Assembly (NCBI GenBank): GCA_018364455.1
Contig: JAGZLW010000003.1
Span: forward strand, 22,093 to 86,092
DNA: 64,000 bases
Source of the DNA: Streptococcus mitis
GTDB lineage: Bacteria; Bacillota; Bacilli; Lactobacillales; Streptococcaceae
Reading direction: 5' to 3'
Shown here: in pieces, positions 28,227-36,420 of the stretch
Numbering within the stretch: position 1 is the first letter of the stretch
Layout: the number at the start of each line of letters is the position of its first letter
Made by a program: the position numbers and the translations under genes
Notes under the pieces: generated by a model
What the model was told of the DNA's origin: nothing
What the model saw: the letters and a program-made list of their open reading frames with translations, nothing else
Databases searched by the model: none

Positions 28227-28955
28227 ATGTCTCAAGATGAAAAATTAATTCGTGAACAGATTTGTGATGTTTGTCATAAGATGTGGCAACTTGGTTGGGT
28301 TGCTGCAAACGATGGGAATGTATCTGTTCGATTAGATGAGGATATCATTATTGCAACTCCTACTGGCATCAGCAAAAGTTTTATTACTCCAGAAAAGCTG
28401 GTGAAGTTAAATCTCAAAGGAGAGATTTTAGAAGCAGAAGGTAATTACCGCCCTTCTAGTGAAATTAAAATGCACATTCGTTGTTACGAAGAACGTGAGG
28501 ATGTCCGTGCGGTTGTTCACGCGCATCCACCGATTGCAACAGGATTTGCTCTTGCACATATTCCTTTAGATACTTATTCACTAATTGAGAGCGCGATTGT
28601 GGTTGGGGCAATTCCTATAACTCCATTTGGAGTTCCGTCTACAATGGAAGTGCCAGAAGCAATTACACCTTATCTACCAGATCATGATGTCATGCTATTA
28701 GAAAATCATGGAGCTCTGACTGTCGGAAGCGATGTCATTACAGCATACTACCGTATGGAAACTTTAGAATTAGTAGCAAAAACAACCTTCCATGGAAGAA
28801 TGTTACTGTCTACAAAAGGTATTGAAGAACAAGAAATTGCTCGTCCGACTTTAGAACGTCTATTCTCAATGCGAGAAAATTATAAGGTTACAGGTCGTCA
28901 CCCAGGCTACCGTAAATATAATGGCGATGGTAGTATAAAAGAAACAGAAAAATAA
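28227..28955 (+). CDS. fcsA: L-fuculose-1-phosphate aldolase
   Basis: A 242-aa class II aldolase that splits L-fuculose 1-phosphate into dihydroxyacetone phosphate and L-lactaldehyde. The zinc ligands are visible at His98 and His100 (VVHAHPP) and His161 (ENHGAL), with catalytic Glu79 (SSEIKMH). AAAGGAG precedes the ATG. It is followed by the isomerase after 12 bp. The tail KETEK is a little longer than in E. coli FucA. Confidence 0.92.
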   Translation: MSQDEKLIREQICDVCHKMWQLGWVAANDGNVSVRLDEDIIIATPTGISKSFITPEKLVKLNLKGEILEAEGNYRPSSEIKMHIRCYEEREDVRAVVHAHPPIATGFALAHIPLDTYSLIESAIVVGAIPITPFGVPSTMEVPEAITPYLPDHDVMLLENHGALTVGSDVITAYYRMETLELVAKTTFHGRMLLSTKGIEEQEIARPTLERLFSMRENYKVTGRHPGYRKYNGDGSIKETEK

Positions 28956-28967
28956 GAGGAAAGTATT

Positions 28968-30734
28968 ATGATCCAACATCCACGTATTGGTATTCGTCCG
29001 ACTATTGATGGTCGTCGTCAAGGTGTACGCGAATCACTTGAAGTGCAAACAATGAACATGGCTAAAAGTGTGGCAGATTTGATTTCAAGCACATTGAAAT
29101 ATCCAGATGGAGAACCTGTGGAATGCGTGATTTCTCCATCTACCATTGGTCGTGTTCCAGAGGCTGCAGCTTCCCATGAGTTGTTCAAAAAATCAAATGT
29201 TTGCGCAACAATTACAGTTACACCATGCTGGTGTTATGGTAGTGAAACTATGGATATGTCTCCAGATATTCCTCATGCTATATGGGGATTTAATGAGACA
29301 GAACGCCCAGGAGCTGTCTATCTTGCAGCTGTTCTAGCTTCACATGCTCAAAAAGGTATTCCAGCCTTTGGGATTTATGGTAGAGATGTTCAGGAAGCTA
29401 ATGATACAGATATTCCAGAAGATGTCAAAGAAAAACTTTTACGTTATGCGCGTGCAGCTCTTGCAACTGGTTTGATGCGAGATACTGCTTACCTATCAAT
29501 GGGTAGTGTTTCGATGGGGATTGGTGGTTCTATTGTAAATCCGGATTTCTTCCAAGAATACCTAGGAATGCGGAATGAATCAGTCGATATGACGGAGTTC
29601 ACGCGCCGTATGGACCGTGGTATTTATGACCCAGAAGAGTTTGAACGTGCTATGGTTTGGGTAAAAGAACATATCAAAGAAGGGGTTGACCGAAATCGTG
29701 AGGATTTGATTCTTTCTAAAGAAGAGAAAGAAAAACAATGGGAATTTGTGGTAAAAATGTTCATGATTGGTCGAGATCTTATGCAGGGGAATCCTCGTTT
29801 AGCAGAGCTTGGTTTTGAGGAAGAAGCGGTTGGTCACCATGCTTTAGTAGCTGGTTTCCAAGGTCAACGCCAGTGGACAGACCATTTCCCCAATGGGGAC
29901 TTTATGGAAACTTTCCTCAATACTCAGTTTGACTGGAATGGTATTCGAAAACCATTCGTATTTGCGACAGAGAATGATTCACTAAATGGTGTGTCTATGC
30001 TCTTTAATTATCTGTTAACGAATACTCCACAAATCTTTGCTGATGTGCGTACTTATTGGAGTCCAGAAGCTGTTAAACGTGTAACAGGACATACTTTAGA
30101 GGGTCGAGCTGCAGATGGATTCTTACATCTAATCAACTCGGGTTCTTGTACATTAGATGGTACAGGTCAAGCTAGTTGTGATGGAAAACCTGTTATGAAA
30201 CCATTCTGGGAGTTGGAAGAAAGTGAAGTGCAGGCTATGCTTGAAAATACAGACTTCCCACCAGCAAACCGCGAATATTTTCGTGGAGGAGGGTTCTCAA
30301 CTCGCTTCTTGACGAAGGGGGATATGCCAGTAACAATGGTACGTCTCAATCTTTTAAAAGGAGTTGGTCCAGTGCTACAAATTGCAGAAGGTCACACACT
30401 TGAACTTCCTGAAGATGTTCACCATACTTTAGATAATCGTACAGATCCAGGATGGCCAACTACTTGGTTTGCTCCACGTTTGACAGGAAAAGGTGCTTTC
30501 AAGTCTGTCTATGACGTCATGAATAATTGGGGAGCTAATCACGGAGCCATAACATATGGACACATTGGAGCAGACTTGATTACCTTGGCTTCTATGTTGA
30601 GAATTCCTGTCAATATGCATAATGTACCTGAGGAAGATATCTTTAGGCCTAAAAATTGGTCCTTATTTGGAACAGATGATCTAGAATCAGCAGACTATCG
30701 TGCATGTCAGTTGTTGGGGCCACTACATAAATAA
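28968..30734 (+). CDS. fcsI: L-fucose isomerase
   Basis: A 588-aa isomerase converting L-fucose to L-fuculose, the first catabolic step. Full family length and characteristic stretches are present (HPRIGIRPTIDGRRQGVRES at the N-terminus, SVSMGIGGSIVNPDF, GFQGQRQWTDH, NNWGANHG near the C-terminus). It is cytoplasmic, hexameric and Mn-dependent in known members. GAGGAAAG precedes the ATG. Last gene of the main operon; a hairpin follows. Confidence 0.93.
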   Translation: MIQHPRIGIRPTIDGRRQGVRESLEVQTMNMAKSVADLISSTLKYPDGEPVECVISPSTIGRVPEAAASHELFKKSNVCATITVTPCWCYGSETMDMSPDIPHAIWGFNETERPGAVYLAAVLASHAQKGIPAFGIYGRDVQEANDTDIPEDVKEKLLRYARAALATGLMRDTAYLSMGSVSMGIGGSIVNPDFFQEYLGMRNESVDMTEFTRRMDRGIYDPEEFERAMVWVKEHIKEGVDRNREDLILSKEEKEKQWEFVVKMFMIGRDLMQGNPRLAELGFEEEAVGHHALVAGFQGQRQWTDHFPNGDFMETFLNTQFDWNGIRKPFVFATENDSLNGVSMLFNYLLTNTPQIFADVRTYWSPEAVKRVTGHTLEGRAADGFLHLINSGSCTLDGTGQASCDGKPVMKPFWELEESEVQAMLENTDFPPANREYFRGGGFSTRFLTKGDMPVTMVRLNLLKGVGPVLQIAEGHTLELPEDVHHTLDNRTDPGWPTTWFAPRLTGKGAFKSVYDVMNNWGANHGAITYGHIGADLITLASMLRIPVNMHNVPEEDIFRPKNWSLFGTDDLESADYRACQLLGPLHK

Positions 30735-30745
30735 AACTTGTTTAT

Positions 30746-30779
30746 ATAGGAGGTGAACTTACGTCCCTCCTATCCTTTT
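30746..30779 (+). terminator. Terminator after the fucose operon
   Basis: Stem ATAGGAGG / CCTCCTAT (30746-30753, 30766-30773) with a 12-nt loop, followed by CCTTTT. Moderate strength. Confidence 0.55.
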
Positions 30780-30809
30780 AAAAAGATTTGTTAAATAATT
30801 CACAAATAA

Positions 30810-30838
30810 TTGAAAACGAATACAAAAAGTAATATAAT
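30810..30838 (+). promoter_or_regulatory. Alcohol dehydrogenase promoter with overlapping cre
   Basis: -35 TTGAAA (30810-30815), 17-bp spacer, -10 TATAAT (30833-30838). TGAAAACGAATACA (30811-30824) matches the cre consensus with one likely mismatch and covers the -35, so CcpA binding would compete with RNA polymerase. Confidence 0.7.
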
Positions 30839-30879
30839 GATGTTAAATAGATAGCGCGAAGGCGCAGGAGGAAAATTAT

Positions 30880-32031
30880 ATGGCTACATTTTATGTTCCA
30901 GCAGTCAACCTTATTGGTAAAGGTGTTGTAAATGAAGTGGGTCCTTATATCAAGGAACTTGGCTATAAAAAGGCGCTTTTGGTGACAGATAAGTTCATCG
31001 AAGGAAGTGACATTTTGCCTAAGGTTTTAAAACCACTGGATACAGAAGGAATCGAATATGTCATCTTTAGCGATGTAGAGCCAAACCCTACTTGTAAGAA
31101 TGTCACAGATGGGGTAGCTGCTTTGCAAGAACATGGATGTGATTTTATCATCAGTCTTGGTGGGGGTTCTCCACAGGATGCAGCTAGTTGTATTTCTATC
31201 ATAGCTACAAATGGTGGAAAACCACAGGATTATGAAGGGCTTCATAAGTCTGCTAAAAAAGGCTTGCCAGTTGTGGCTATCAATACAACGGCAGGAACTT
31301 CTGCAGAAATTACCATTAACTATGTGATTACTGATGAAGAACGCAAGGTTAAGATGGTAATGGTTGACAAGAATAGCCTTGCCCTTATCTCTGTTAATGA
31401 CCCTGAATTGATGATTTCAAAACCTCAAGCCTTGACTGCAGCGACAGGTATGGATGCTTTGACTCACGCTGTTGAAGCTTTAGTAACACCTGGTGCTTAT
31501 GATGTAACCAAGAAATTATCTATCGGAGCAATTGAGCTTATCAAGGAATACCTTCCTCGTGCCGTAGCAAATGGACACGACATTGAAGCGCGTGAAGGTA
31601 TGGTCAATGCCATCTTCCTTGGTGGTATGAGCTTTAATAATGCTGGTCTTGGTTATGTTCACTCAATGGCTCACCAACTCGGTGCAGTATATAATTTGCC
31701 ACATGGCGTGTGCTGTGCCATGTTGCTACCAGTTATAGAACGTGAAAATGCTAAACGTGTACCAGAAGCTTTTCGCAATGTTGCTAAAGCCTTGGGCCTT
31801 CATGTAGAAGGTAAATCAGATCAAGAATGTGCCGATTATGCAATTGCTGAGATTGAGAAGCTTTCTGAAACAGTAGGTATTCCTAAGAAATTGACTGAAC
31901 TTGGTATTGAAGAAAAAGATTTCGACTTTGAATACCTTTCTAAGAATGCTTTGATTGATGCATGTGCGCCGGGAAACCCATTTATGCCAACCCTAGAAGA
32001 AACGATTGATTTTTATAAAGAGTTGTTTTAA
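30880..32031 (+). CDS. Iron-dependent alcohol dehydrogenase (lactaldehyde/propanediol type)
   Basis: A 383-aa group III (Fe) alcohol dehydrogenase. NAD-binding motif GGGSPQD (94-100); metal ligands by alignment with FucO are Asp192, His196 (GMDALTHAVE), His261 and His275, with the expected 14-residue gap. Next to the fucose operon it most likely reduces the L-lactaldehyde made by FcsA to 1,2-propanediol, regenerating NAD; ethanol/butanol dehydrogenase activity is an alternative. It has its own promoter with a cre, and CAGGAGG before the ATG. In S. pneumoniae a similar gene lies next to fcsI. Confidence 0.88.
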   Translation: MATFYVPAVNLIGKGVVNEVGPYIKELGYKKALLVTDKFIEGSDILPKVLKPLDTEGIEYVIFSDVEPNPTCKNVTDGVAALQEHGCDFIISLGGGSPQDAASCISIIATNGGKPQDYEGLHKSAKKGLPVVAINTTAGTSAEITINYVITDEERKVKMVMVDKNSLALISVNDPELMISKPQALTAATGMDALTHAVEALVTPGAYDVTKKLSIGAIELIKEYLPRAVANGHDIEAREGMVNAIFLGGMSFNNAGLGYVHSMAHQLGAVYNLPHGVCCAMLLPVIERENAKRVPEAFRNVAKALGLHVEGKSDQECADYAIAEIEKLSETVGIPKKLTELGIEEKDFDFEYLSKNALIDACAPGNPFMPTLEETIDFYKELF

Positions 32032-32073
32032 GAAATAATCAGTTTAATTGTGTGCTAACTTAAATGTTATTTA

Positions 32074-32115
32074 AAGGATTGAGTTTTGTATTGTACAATG
32101 CTCAATCTTTTTTTG
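32074..32115 (+). terminator. Terminator after the alcohol dehydrogenase gene
   Basis: GATTGAG (32078-32084) pairs with CTCAATC (32102-32108), followed by TTTTTTT. It marks the end of the fucose region. Confidence 0.75.
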
Positions 32116-32201
32116 TAGTATGGAGTAAAATATAGATTATCCTTACCTTCTTATTGAAATCTATTTGGTAGTTTTTAAACTGAAAATATTTATTTTTTTT
32201 G

Positions 32202-32210
32202 TGTTATACT
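32202..32210 (+). promoter_or_regulatory. Extended -10 promoter of the 32241 gene
   Basis: TGTTATACT lies about 30 bp before the ATG at 32241. No convincing -35. Confidence 0.45.
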
Positions 32211-32240
32211 AATTTTATAATTACTTTAGGAGGAATAAAA

Positions 32241-33131
32241 ATGGATTTATCATTTTTAGATTGGATTAGTCTAATAGCAAATATTGTAACTATTTTAGGG
32301 ATAAGTGGGTTTTTAAATGATTATCTTAATAAAAGAAAGGATGAGAAAAAAATTTCTAATGACGTTTTATCTAACGCGATAAAATTAGCAAGTTTAAGTC
32401 TCGATATTTATGATCTAAAGGAACAAAAAATTTATAGAGCTTCTGATTATATCAAGGTAATAAAAACAAATCTTGAAGAATGGAAAGATTTAATAAATAA
32501 TTTTGAGATAAATAGAGACTGGCAACAAGAAGAAAAATATAATCTACCAGATACAGAGGAGCATAATTTGACTTCAACTGAACAGTATAATGATGGGGAA
32601 GAGTATATGAGTACAGATTATGTATTTTGTGATGGAGAAAGTCAGCAATGCTTGTATGAGGAAGAGATACAGGGTTATATAAATAATTTCAAAAAACTTT
32701 CAAAAAATGAGCAAGAGAACATATTAAAAATTGCAATATATAATGATATTTTTGATCAGCATTGGAAAAATTTCGAAGGGGATTTAAGATTATCAGAAAG
32801 CATTATTAGAGATTTTGTCGATGCAATTCTTTTATCTATTACATCAGAAGGTTTAACTTATAATGCTTATTTAAATAGTGATTTTGAGACATTAAGAGTA
32901 ATTCAAATTGAAATAGATGAGCTACTAAAGTATATAGAATTGTATGTTAATTCAAATGTTAAATATGCAATTGCTCTTAAAAATCCATTTATTATTTTCC
33001 AAGAAAAATGGAAATCAAATCATAATCTTCCAATTGAATTTTCAATGGAGGATTATGCTATTCGTAGATTATCAATTATTGAAAAATTACTACTGTTACT
33101 AGATAAAATTGATAGTGAACTCCCAAAGTAA
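32241..33131 (+). CDS. Membrane-anchored protein of unknown function (296 aa)
   Basis: I do not recognise the family. The ATG at 32241 is chosen because TAGGAGG precedes it; the frame can be read from 32199 but the -10 box lies there. Residues about 5-24 (LDWISLIANIVTILGISGFL) form one membrane helix, followed by a Lys/Asp-rich cytoplasmic helical domain, an acidic Glu/Asp/Tyr-rich linker near 95-145, and further helices to the end. It has its own promoter and terminator and stands between the fucose cargo and the right ICE module. It is AT-rich even for this window, a sign of accessory DNA. A defence or membrane-sensor role is possible but unproven. Confidence 0.6.
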   Translation: MDLSFLDWISLIANIVTILGISGFLNDYLNKRKDEKKISNDVLSNAIKLASLSLDIYDLKEQKIYRASDYIKVIKTNLEEWKDLINNFEINRDWQQEEKYNLPDTEEHNLTSTEQYNDGEEYMSTDYVFCDGESQQCLYEEEIQGYINNFKKLSKNEQENILKIAIYNDIFDQHWKNFEGDLRLSESIIRDFVDAILLSITSEGLTYNAYLNSDFETLRVIQIEIDELLKYIELYVNSNVKYAIALKNPFIIFQEKWKSNHNLPIEFSMEDYAIRRLSIIEKLLLLLDKIDSELPK

Positions 33132-33200
33132 AAAATTGTTAAAGTTTTATACAATAATGGAATCTAAAATATATAATAAAAATTAGAATTTAGGTCTAAA

Positions 33201-33238
33201 AATATCTCTGGATAAAACTTTTATTTAGAGATATTTTT
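33201..33238 (+). terminator. Terminator after the 32241 gene
   Basis: AATATCTCT (33201-33209) pairs with AGAGATATT (33227-33235), followed by a T-run. Confidence 0.65.
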
Positions 33239-33268
33239 ATATAAAATTTTTTATAAGGAAAAAGTTAG

Positions 33269-33466
33269 TCAAAAGACTTTATCTGAATCTAAATTCGGAT
33301 AAGGTTTTTTATTAGCCTTGATTCTTTCATATACTTCATAGCTAAATTGGAGTAATAATGTATGAAAATCATTATCCTCACTATTATTACTTGTATTTAT
33401 GGCTTGTTTATGTCGTTCAATATGAGAAAGAGCTCTTCTCATATTTTCTTCTTTTAAATTTTTCAT
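33269..33466 (-). CDS. Possible small reverse-strand gene (up to 65 aa)
   Basis: Reads MKNLKEENMRRALSHIERHK and onwards, a charged, helix-rich sequence ending DSDKVF. TATAAT is only 9 nt before the first ATG, so either transcription is leaderless or translation starts at the second Met (33442), which has AGAAG before it. No family recognised. It could be a real small protein, or a remnant at the junction between cargo and ICE backbone. The whole 33132-33625 interval holds no other gene. Confidence 0.35.
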   Translation of the reverse strand: MKNLKEENMRRALSHIERHKQAINTSNNSEDNDFHTLLLQFSYEVYERIKANKKPYPNLDSDKVF

Positions 33467-33625
33467 AGTTACATTATAAGCTGAAGACAGATAGTTTTGA
33501 TATTTTTCTCTGAACTGTACGATTTTGCGCCTGAAATGTAGGAATCACCTTTCGTTGTGGTGTGATAAAACTTACAAGTCCTTTTTGTTATTCTTGACCT
33601 AGTTTTTATAGAAAGAAGGTCTAAG

Positions 33626-34267
33626 ATGTTAAATAAAGTCAAAACTAAAGCCTTAATTAGTGTCGGAGCAGTGGCTGCAACTAGCTTTATTCTCATGATG
33701 GGATATACTGCTGGTCAACATTCTACTGCTAAACAAAGTCGCAAAGAAATCGAATTGGCTGCAGCTAAACTTGTAGAGGACAAACAAGCAGAAGATAAAG
33801 CCAGCATTTTATCATCGGATACTGTAAAAGAATTTTTGACGCAGTACTATACGAAAGAAAAGCTCGGAGAAAATAATACACGTATTCAACCTTATATGAC
33901 TGAATCGGCTTATTCTCAAGAATTGTCAAGTCAAAATGATGCCATGAACCAAGTGTATAAGGATTATATTTTGGATTATCATTTTGAAAAAGCTGATATC
34001 TTTGTCAATCAGACTACGAATCAAGCTATTGCCATGGTCTCTTATAATGTAACCTATGTATCTGATTTAAAGAATGCCAATCAATCAAAGACCAATCAGA
34101 CAGAAACCAGAACGGTTAAGTTATCCTATTCTAAACTACCAGGTAAGTTATTGGTCAATCAAGTGCAGGTTTGGAAATCTGGGTTAGATGATTTAGATAA
34201 GGCAACTCCCAAAACTTTAGAAGAATCATCATCAATACCATCACTGCCAAATACTACGACAAAATGA
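33626..34267 (+). CDS. ICE membrane-anchored conjugation protein (TcpC/VirB8-like fold suspected)
   Basis: A 213-aa protein with an N-terminal membrane segment (residues 10-30), a short charged helix, then a globular domain of about 130 residues with alternating helices and strands (EFLTQYYTKEK, KADIFVNQTTNQAIAMVSYN, VKLSYSKLPGKLLVNQVQVW). This layout is like the NTF2-fold domain of TcpC/VirB8 conjugation proteins, but I cannot confirm homology. A low-complexity Ser/Pro/Thr tail follows. AAGG precedes the ATG. It opens the right ICE module with the primase-like gene after it. Confidence 0.6.
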   Translation: MLNKVKTKALISVGAVAATSFILMMGYTAGQHSTAKQSRKEIELAAAKLVEDKQAEDKASILSSDTVKEFLTQYYTKEKLGENNTRIQPYMTESAYSQELSSQNDAMNQVYKDYILDYHFEKADIFVNQTTNQAIAMVSYNVTYVSDLKNANQSKTNQTETRTVKLSYSKLPGKLLVNQVQVWKSGLDDLDKATPKTLEESSSIPSLPNTTTK

Positions 34268-34276
34268 TGATATTGC

Positions 34277-35362
34277 ATGGAAATAGAAGAATGTAAGCAA
34301 ATTTCAATTCTTGATGTAGCCAATCGTTTAGGTATCTCCTTTAAACAAGTTTCTAGCAGTGTCTATGAACATCCTGAACACGATTCATTTCGGATTTTTT
34401 CAACTACCAATACTTTTAAATGGTTTTCAAGAGATATTCAAGGTGATGTCATTGATTTTGTTCGACTTGTTCAGGGAATTTCCTTTAAAGAAGCTCTAGC
34501 CTTTCTTTCTGAAGAACCTTTTCAAAAAGAAGCTGTTCAAGAAAAAAGAGAGAGACCATTTTATTATCCTTTAAAGAGAGTAGAAGATTCTAACTGTAGT
34601 CTGGCTAGATATTATTTAACAGAATGTAGAGGAATCTCAGAAGAAATCGTAAAAAAGATGATTCAACAAGGATTGATGGCACAAGCCAGTTGGAAAACAA
34701 ATGAAACAGTTGAACCTGTTATTGTTTTTAAAAGCTTTGATCATCGTCACAAACTGCAGGCAGCAAGTCTACAAGGGATTTATAAGAATCCCGCTCTTTC
34801 TAGAGAGAGGTTAAAAACGATTCTAAAAGGAAGCCATGGACATGTTGGAATATCCTTTGACATTGGTAAACCAAATAGACTGGTCTTTTGTGAATCGTTC
34901 ATCGACTTGATGAGCTATTACGAACTTCATCAACAAAGTCTATCTGATGTTCGTTTGGTATCTATGGAGGGATTAAAAAGGTCTGTTGTTGCTTATCAAA
35001 CTTTACGACTGATAGCTGAAGAAAATCAGAAGTTGGAATTTTTAGATACAGTAACACCTTCAAAGTTATTGCCCTTAATCAATACAATTCGTGATACAAC
35101 CAGCTATTTTTATAATCATCCTGCTTTATTGACACTAGCAGTAGATTGTGATGATGCAGGTAAAGATTTTTCTGATAAGTTATCTCAATCAGGATTTCCT
35201 GTTTTACTGGATTTACCTAATAATGAATTTGGGAAAGAAAAAATAGATTGGAACGATATTATTAGAGAAAAGAAATCAGATTTACAATTGATGATCGAGA
35301 CTGCAAAAGAGACATTGAGGAATCAACCAGTAAGACAAACCTCTCAATGTTTAGAATTGTGA
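34277..35362 (+). CDS. TOPRIM-domain primase-like protein (DUF3991/TOPRIM type)
   Basis: A 361-aa protein that in mobile elements handles DNA replication or priming after transfer. Residues about 5-85 resemble the primase zinc-finger-like domain (FRIFSTTNTFKWFSRDIQGDVIDFV). The central part has RLVFCESFIDLMSYYEL, equivalent to the TOPRIM Glu motif, and LAVDCDDAGKDFSDKL, the TOPRIM DxD motif. Fits DUF3991/TOPRIM proteins of Tn5252-type ICEs in length and order. The start is 10 bp after the previous stop; the ribosome site is weak, suggesting coupling. Confidence 0.8.
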   Translation: MEIEECKQISILDVANRLGISFKQVSSSVYEHPEHDSFRIFSTTNTFKWFSRDIQGDVIDFVRLVQGISFKEALAFLSEEPFQKEAVQEKRERPFYYPLKRVEDSNCSLARYYLTECRGISEEIVKKMIQQGLMAQASWKTNETVEPVIVFKSFDHRHKLQAASLQGIYKNPALSRERLKTILKGSHGHVGISFDIGKPNRLVFCESFIDLMSYYELHQQSLSDVRLVSMEGLKRSVVAYQTLRLIAEENQKLEFLDTVTPSKLLPLINTIRDTTSYFYNHPALLTLAVDCDDAGKDFSDKLSQSGFPVLLDLPNNEFGKEKIDWNDIIREKKSDLQLMIETAKETLRNQPVRQTSQCLEL

Positions 35363-35412
35363 TAACAAAATCAAGATGTTTTAGCTAATATTAGAATGAA
35401 GGAGGATCGTAT

Positions 35413-35646
35413 ATGACCATTATTGAACGCTTAGAAGAAAAGGTCACTAGGCAAGAAAGTAAGGTAGCAAGAGAGACAGAAAAACTCGCTGCTTACAAAG
35501 AACAACTGGAGACAGCGATGTTTGCGACGTTCAAAAGGCGTCAAAGCATTAGTCACATGAGTTTTGAAGAAGCTCTTGACCATGCCTTTGGTAAAGAAAG
35601 ACAATTCGATGATTCTGAATTTAGAAAGGATGAAATGAGTGAATGA
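35413..35646 (+). CDS. Small coiled-coil ICE protein
   Basis: A 77-aa protein whose first 50 residues are a continuous charged helix (ERLEEKVTRQESKVARETEK), followed by FEEALDHAFGKER. GGAGGATCGT precedes the ATG. The stop overlaps the next ATG by 4 bp (ATGA), so the two genes are coupled. Conserved in streptococcal ICEs next to the TOPRIM gene, as far as I recall; function unknown. Confidence 0.65.
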   Translation: MTIIERLEEKVTRQESKVARETEKLAAYKEQLETAMFATFKRRQSISHMSFEEALDHAFGKERQFDDSEFRKDEMSE

Positions 35647-36026
35647 CAAAAGATTGGAATTTTAATCAACCATTAGAAAGCAAATCAGAAAATCAAGAAG
35701 ATCCAGATAAAATTGCGGCCTTATTTGGAAATCATCAAGGAGGTAATGATGTAAATTATGAAGCAGCTTTTCAAAAGCGAAAACAAGCACCTGTGACGGA
35801 ATCAAATTCTAGTTCTAAACCCAAAGTTACAGAGGTTAGAACAGGAAAAGAGACAGATATCACTACAAGTTATCAGCAACATCTTAAAAGACTGATTGCA
35901 GATAACAATAGCGATATTCAAAGTAGTCAAAAGAAAATTGAAGAGCTACATACGTTGATCGACACAAAGAATAAAGACAATAAGAAATTGCAGTCCATTT
36001 ATGATGCGATTTCCGAATTACACTAA
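35643..36026 (+). CDS. Small ICE protein (DUF5945-like)
   Basis: A 127-aa polar protein with a disordered N-terminal half (Asn/Gln/Glu rich) and a C-terminal coiled coil (DIQSSQKKIEELHTLIDTK). It matches my memory of the DUF5945 proteins in Tn5252-type elements in size and place. Coupled to the preceding gene by a 4-bp overlap. Function unknown. Confidence 0.6.
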   Translation: MTKDWNFNQPLESKSENQEDPDKIAALFGNHQGGNDVNYEAAFQKRKQAPVTESNSSSKPKVTEVRTGKETDITTSYQQHLKRLIADNNSDIQSSQKKIEELHTLIDTKNKDNKKLQSIYDAISELH

Positions 36027-36027
36027 G

Positions 36028-36055
36028 CAGTCCTGATAGGCTGCTTTTTTTGAGA
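36028..36055 (+). terminator. Terminator
   Basis: Short stem AGCAG..CC / GG..CTGCT with one bulge, followed by seven T residues, directly after the stop at 36026. Confidence 0.65.
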
Positions 36056-36063
36056 GGTTATAG

Positions 36064-36339
36064 ATGTTTACAACATTTTTTAAGAAAAATCACGACAATA
36101 GTGATGTATTTAAAAAGCTGATTCATAGACTATCTGATATGTCTGTCCAAGATCTTGAAAAAATAGATCGACTGCTAGATATCATTTTCACTCCAAACCA
36201 AGAATCAGAACAACTAAAAACAGAAGCAACTTACAGAGAAGAAACTTTGGACGACACATTAAAGGAAGCTAAGAATCAACTTCATAAGGAACAATTGGAG
36301 AAGAATTTAGAGAGATTTAGGAAAAATGGAATGAAATAA
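36064..36339 (+). CDS. Small hypothetical ICE protein
   Basis: A 91-aa charged, helical protein (FKKLIHRLSDMSVQDLEKID) without membrane segment or signal. GAGAGG precedes the ATG. It lies between the conserved ICE module and the toxin block; no family recognised. Confidence 0.55.
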   Translation: MFTTFFKKNHDNSDVFKKLIHRLSDMSVQDLEKIDRLLDIIFTPNQESEQLKTEATYREETLDDTLKEAKNQLHKEQLEKNLERFRKNGMK

Positions 36340-36359
36340 ATGGTTTTATAAAATTTTCT

Positions 36360-36388
36360 TTTACTTGCATAAAGTCTTGTGTTATACT
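36360..36388 (+). promoter_or_regulatory. Promoter of the ADP-ribosyltransferase-like pair
   Basis: -35 TTTACT (36360-36365), 17-bp spacer, extended -10 TGTTATACT (36380-36388), 32 bp before the TTG start. Confidence 0.55.
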
Positions 36389-36420
36389 TTTAGTATAGAC
36401 TAGAGAAGGAAGTAAATATT

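Noticed and set aside
33469..33696. 75-aa reverse-strand frame
   Set aside because: Overlaps the start of the 33626 gene and its ribosome site, and shows no coding signals.
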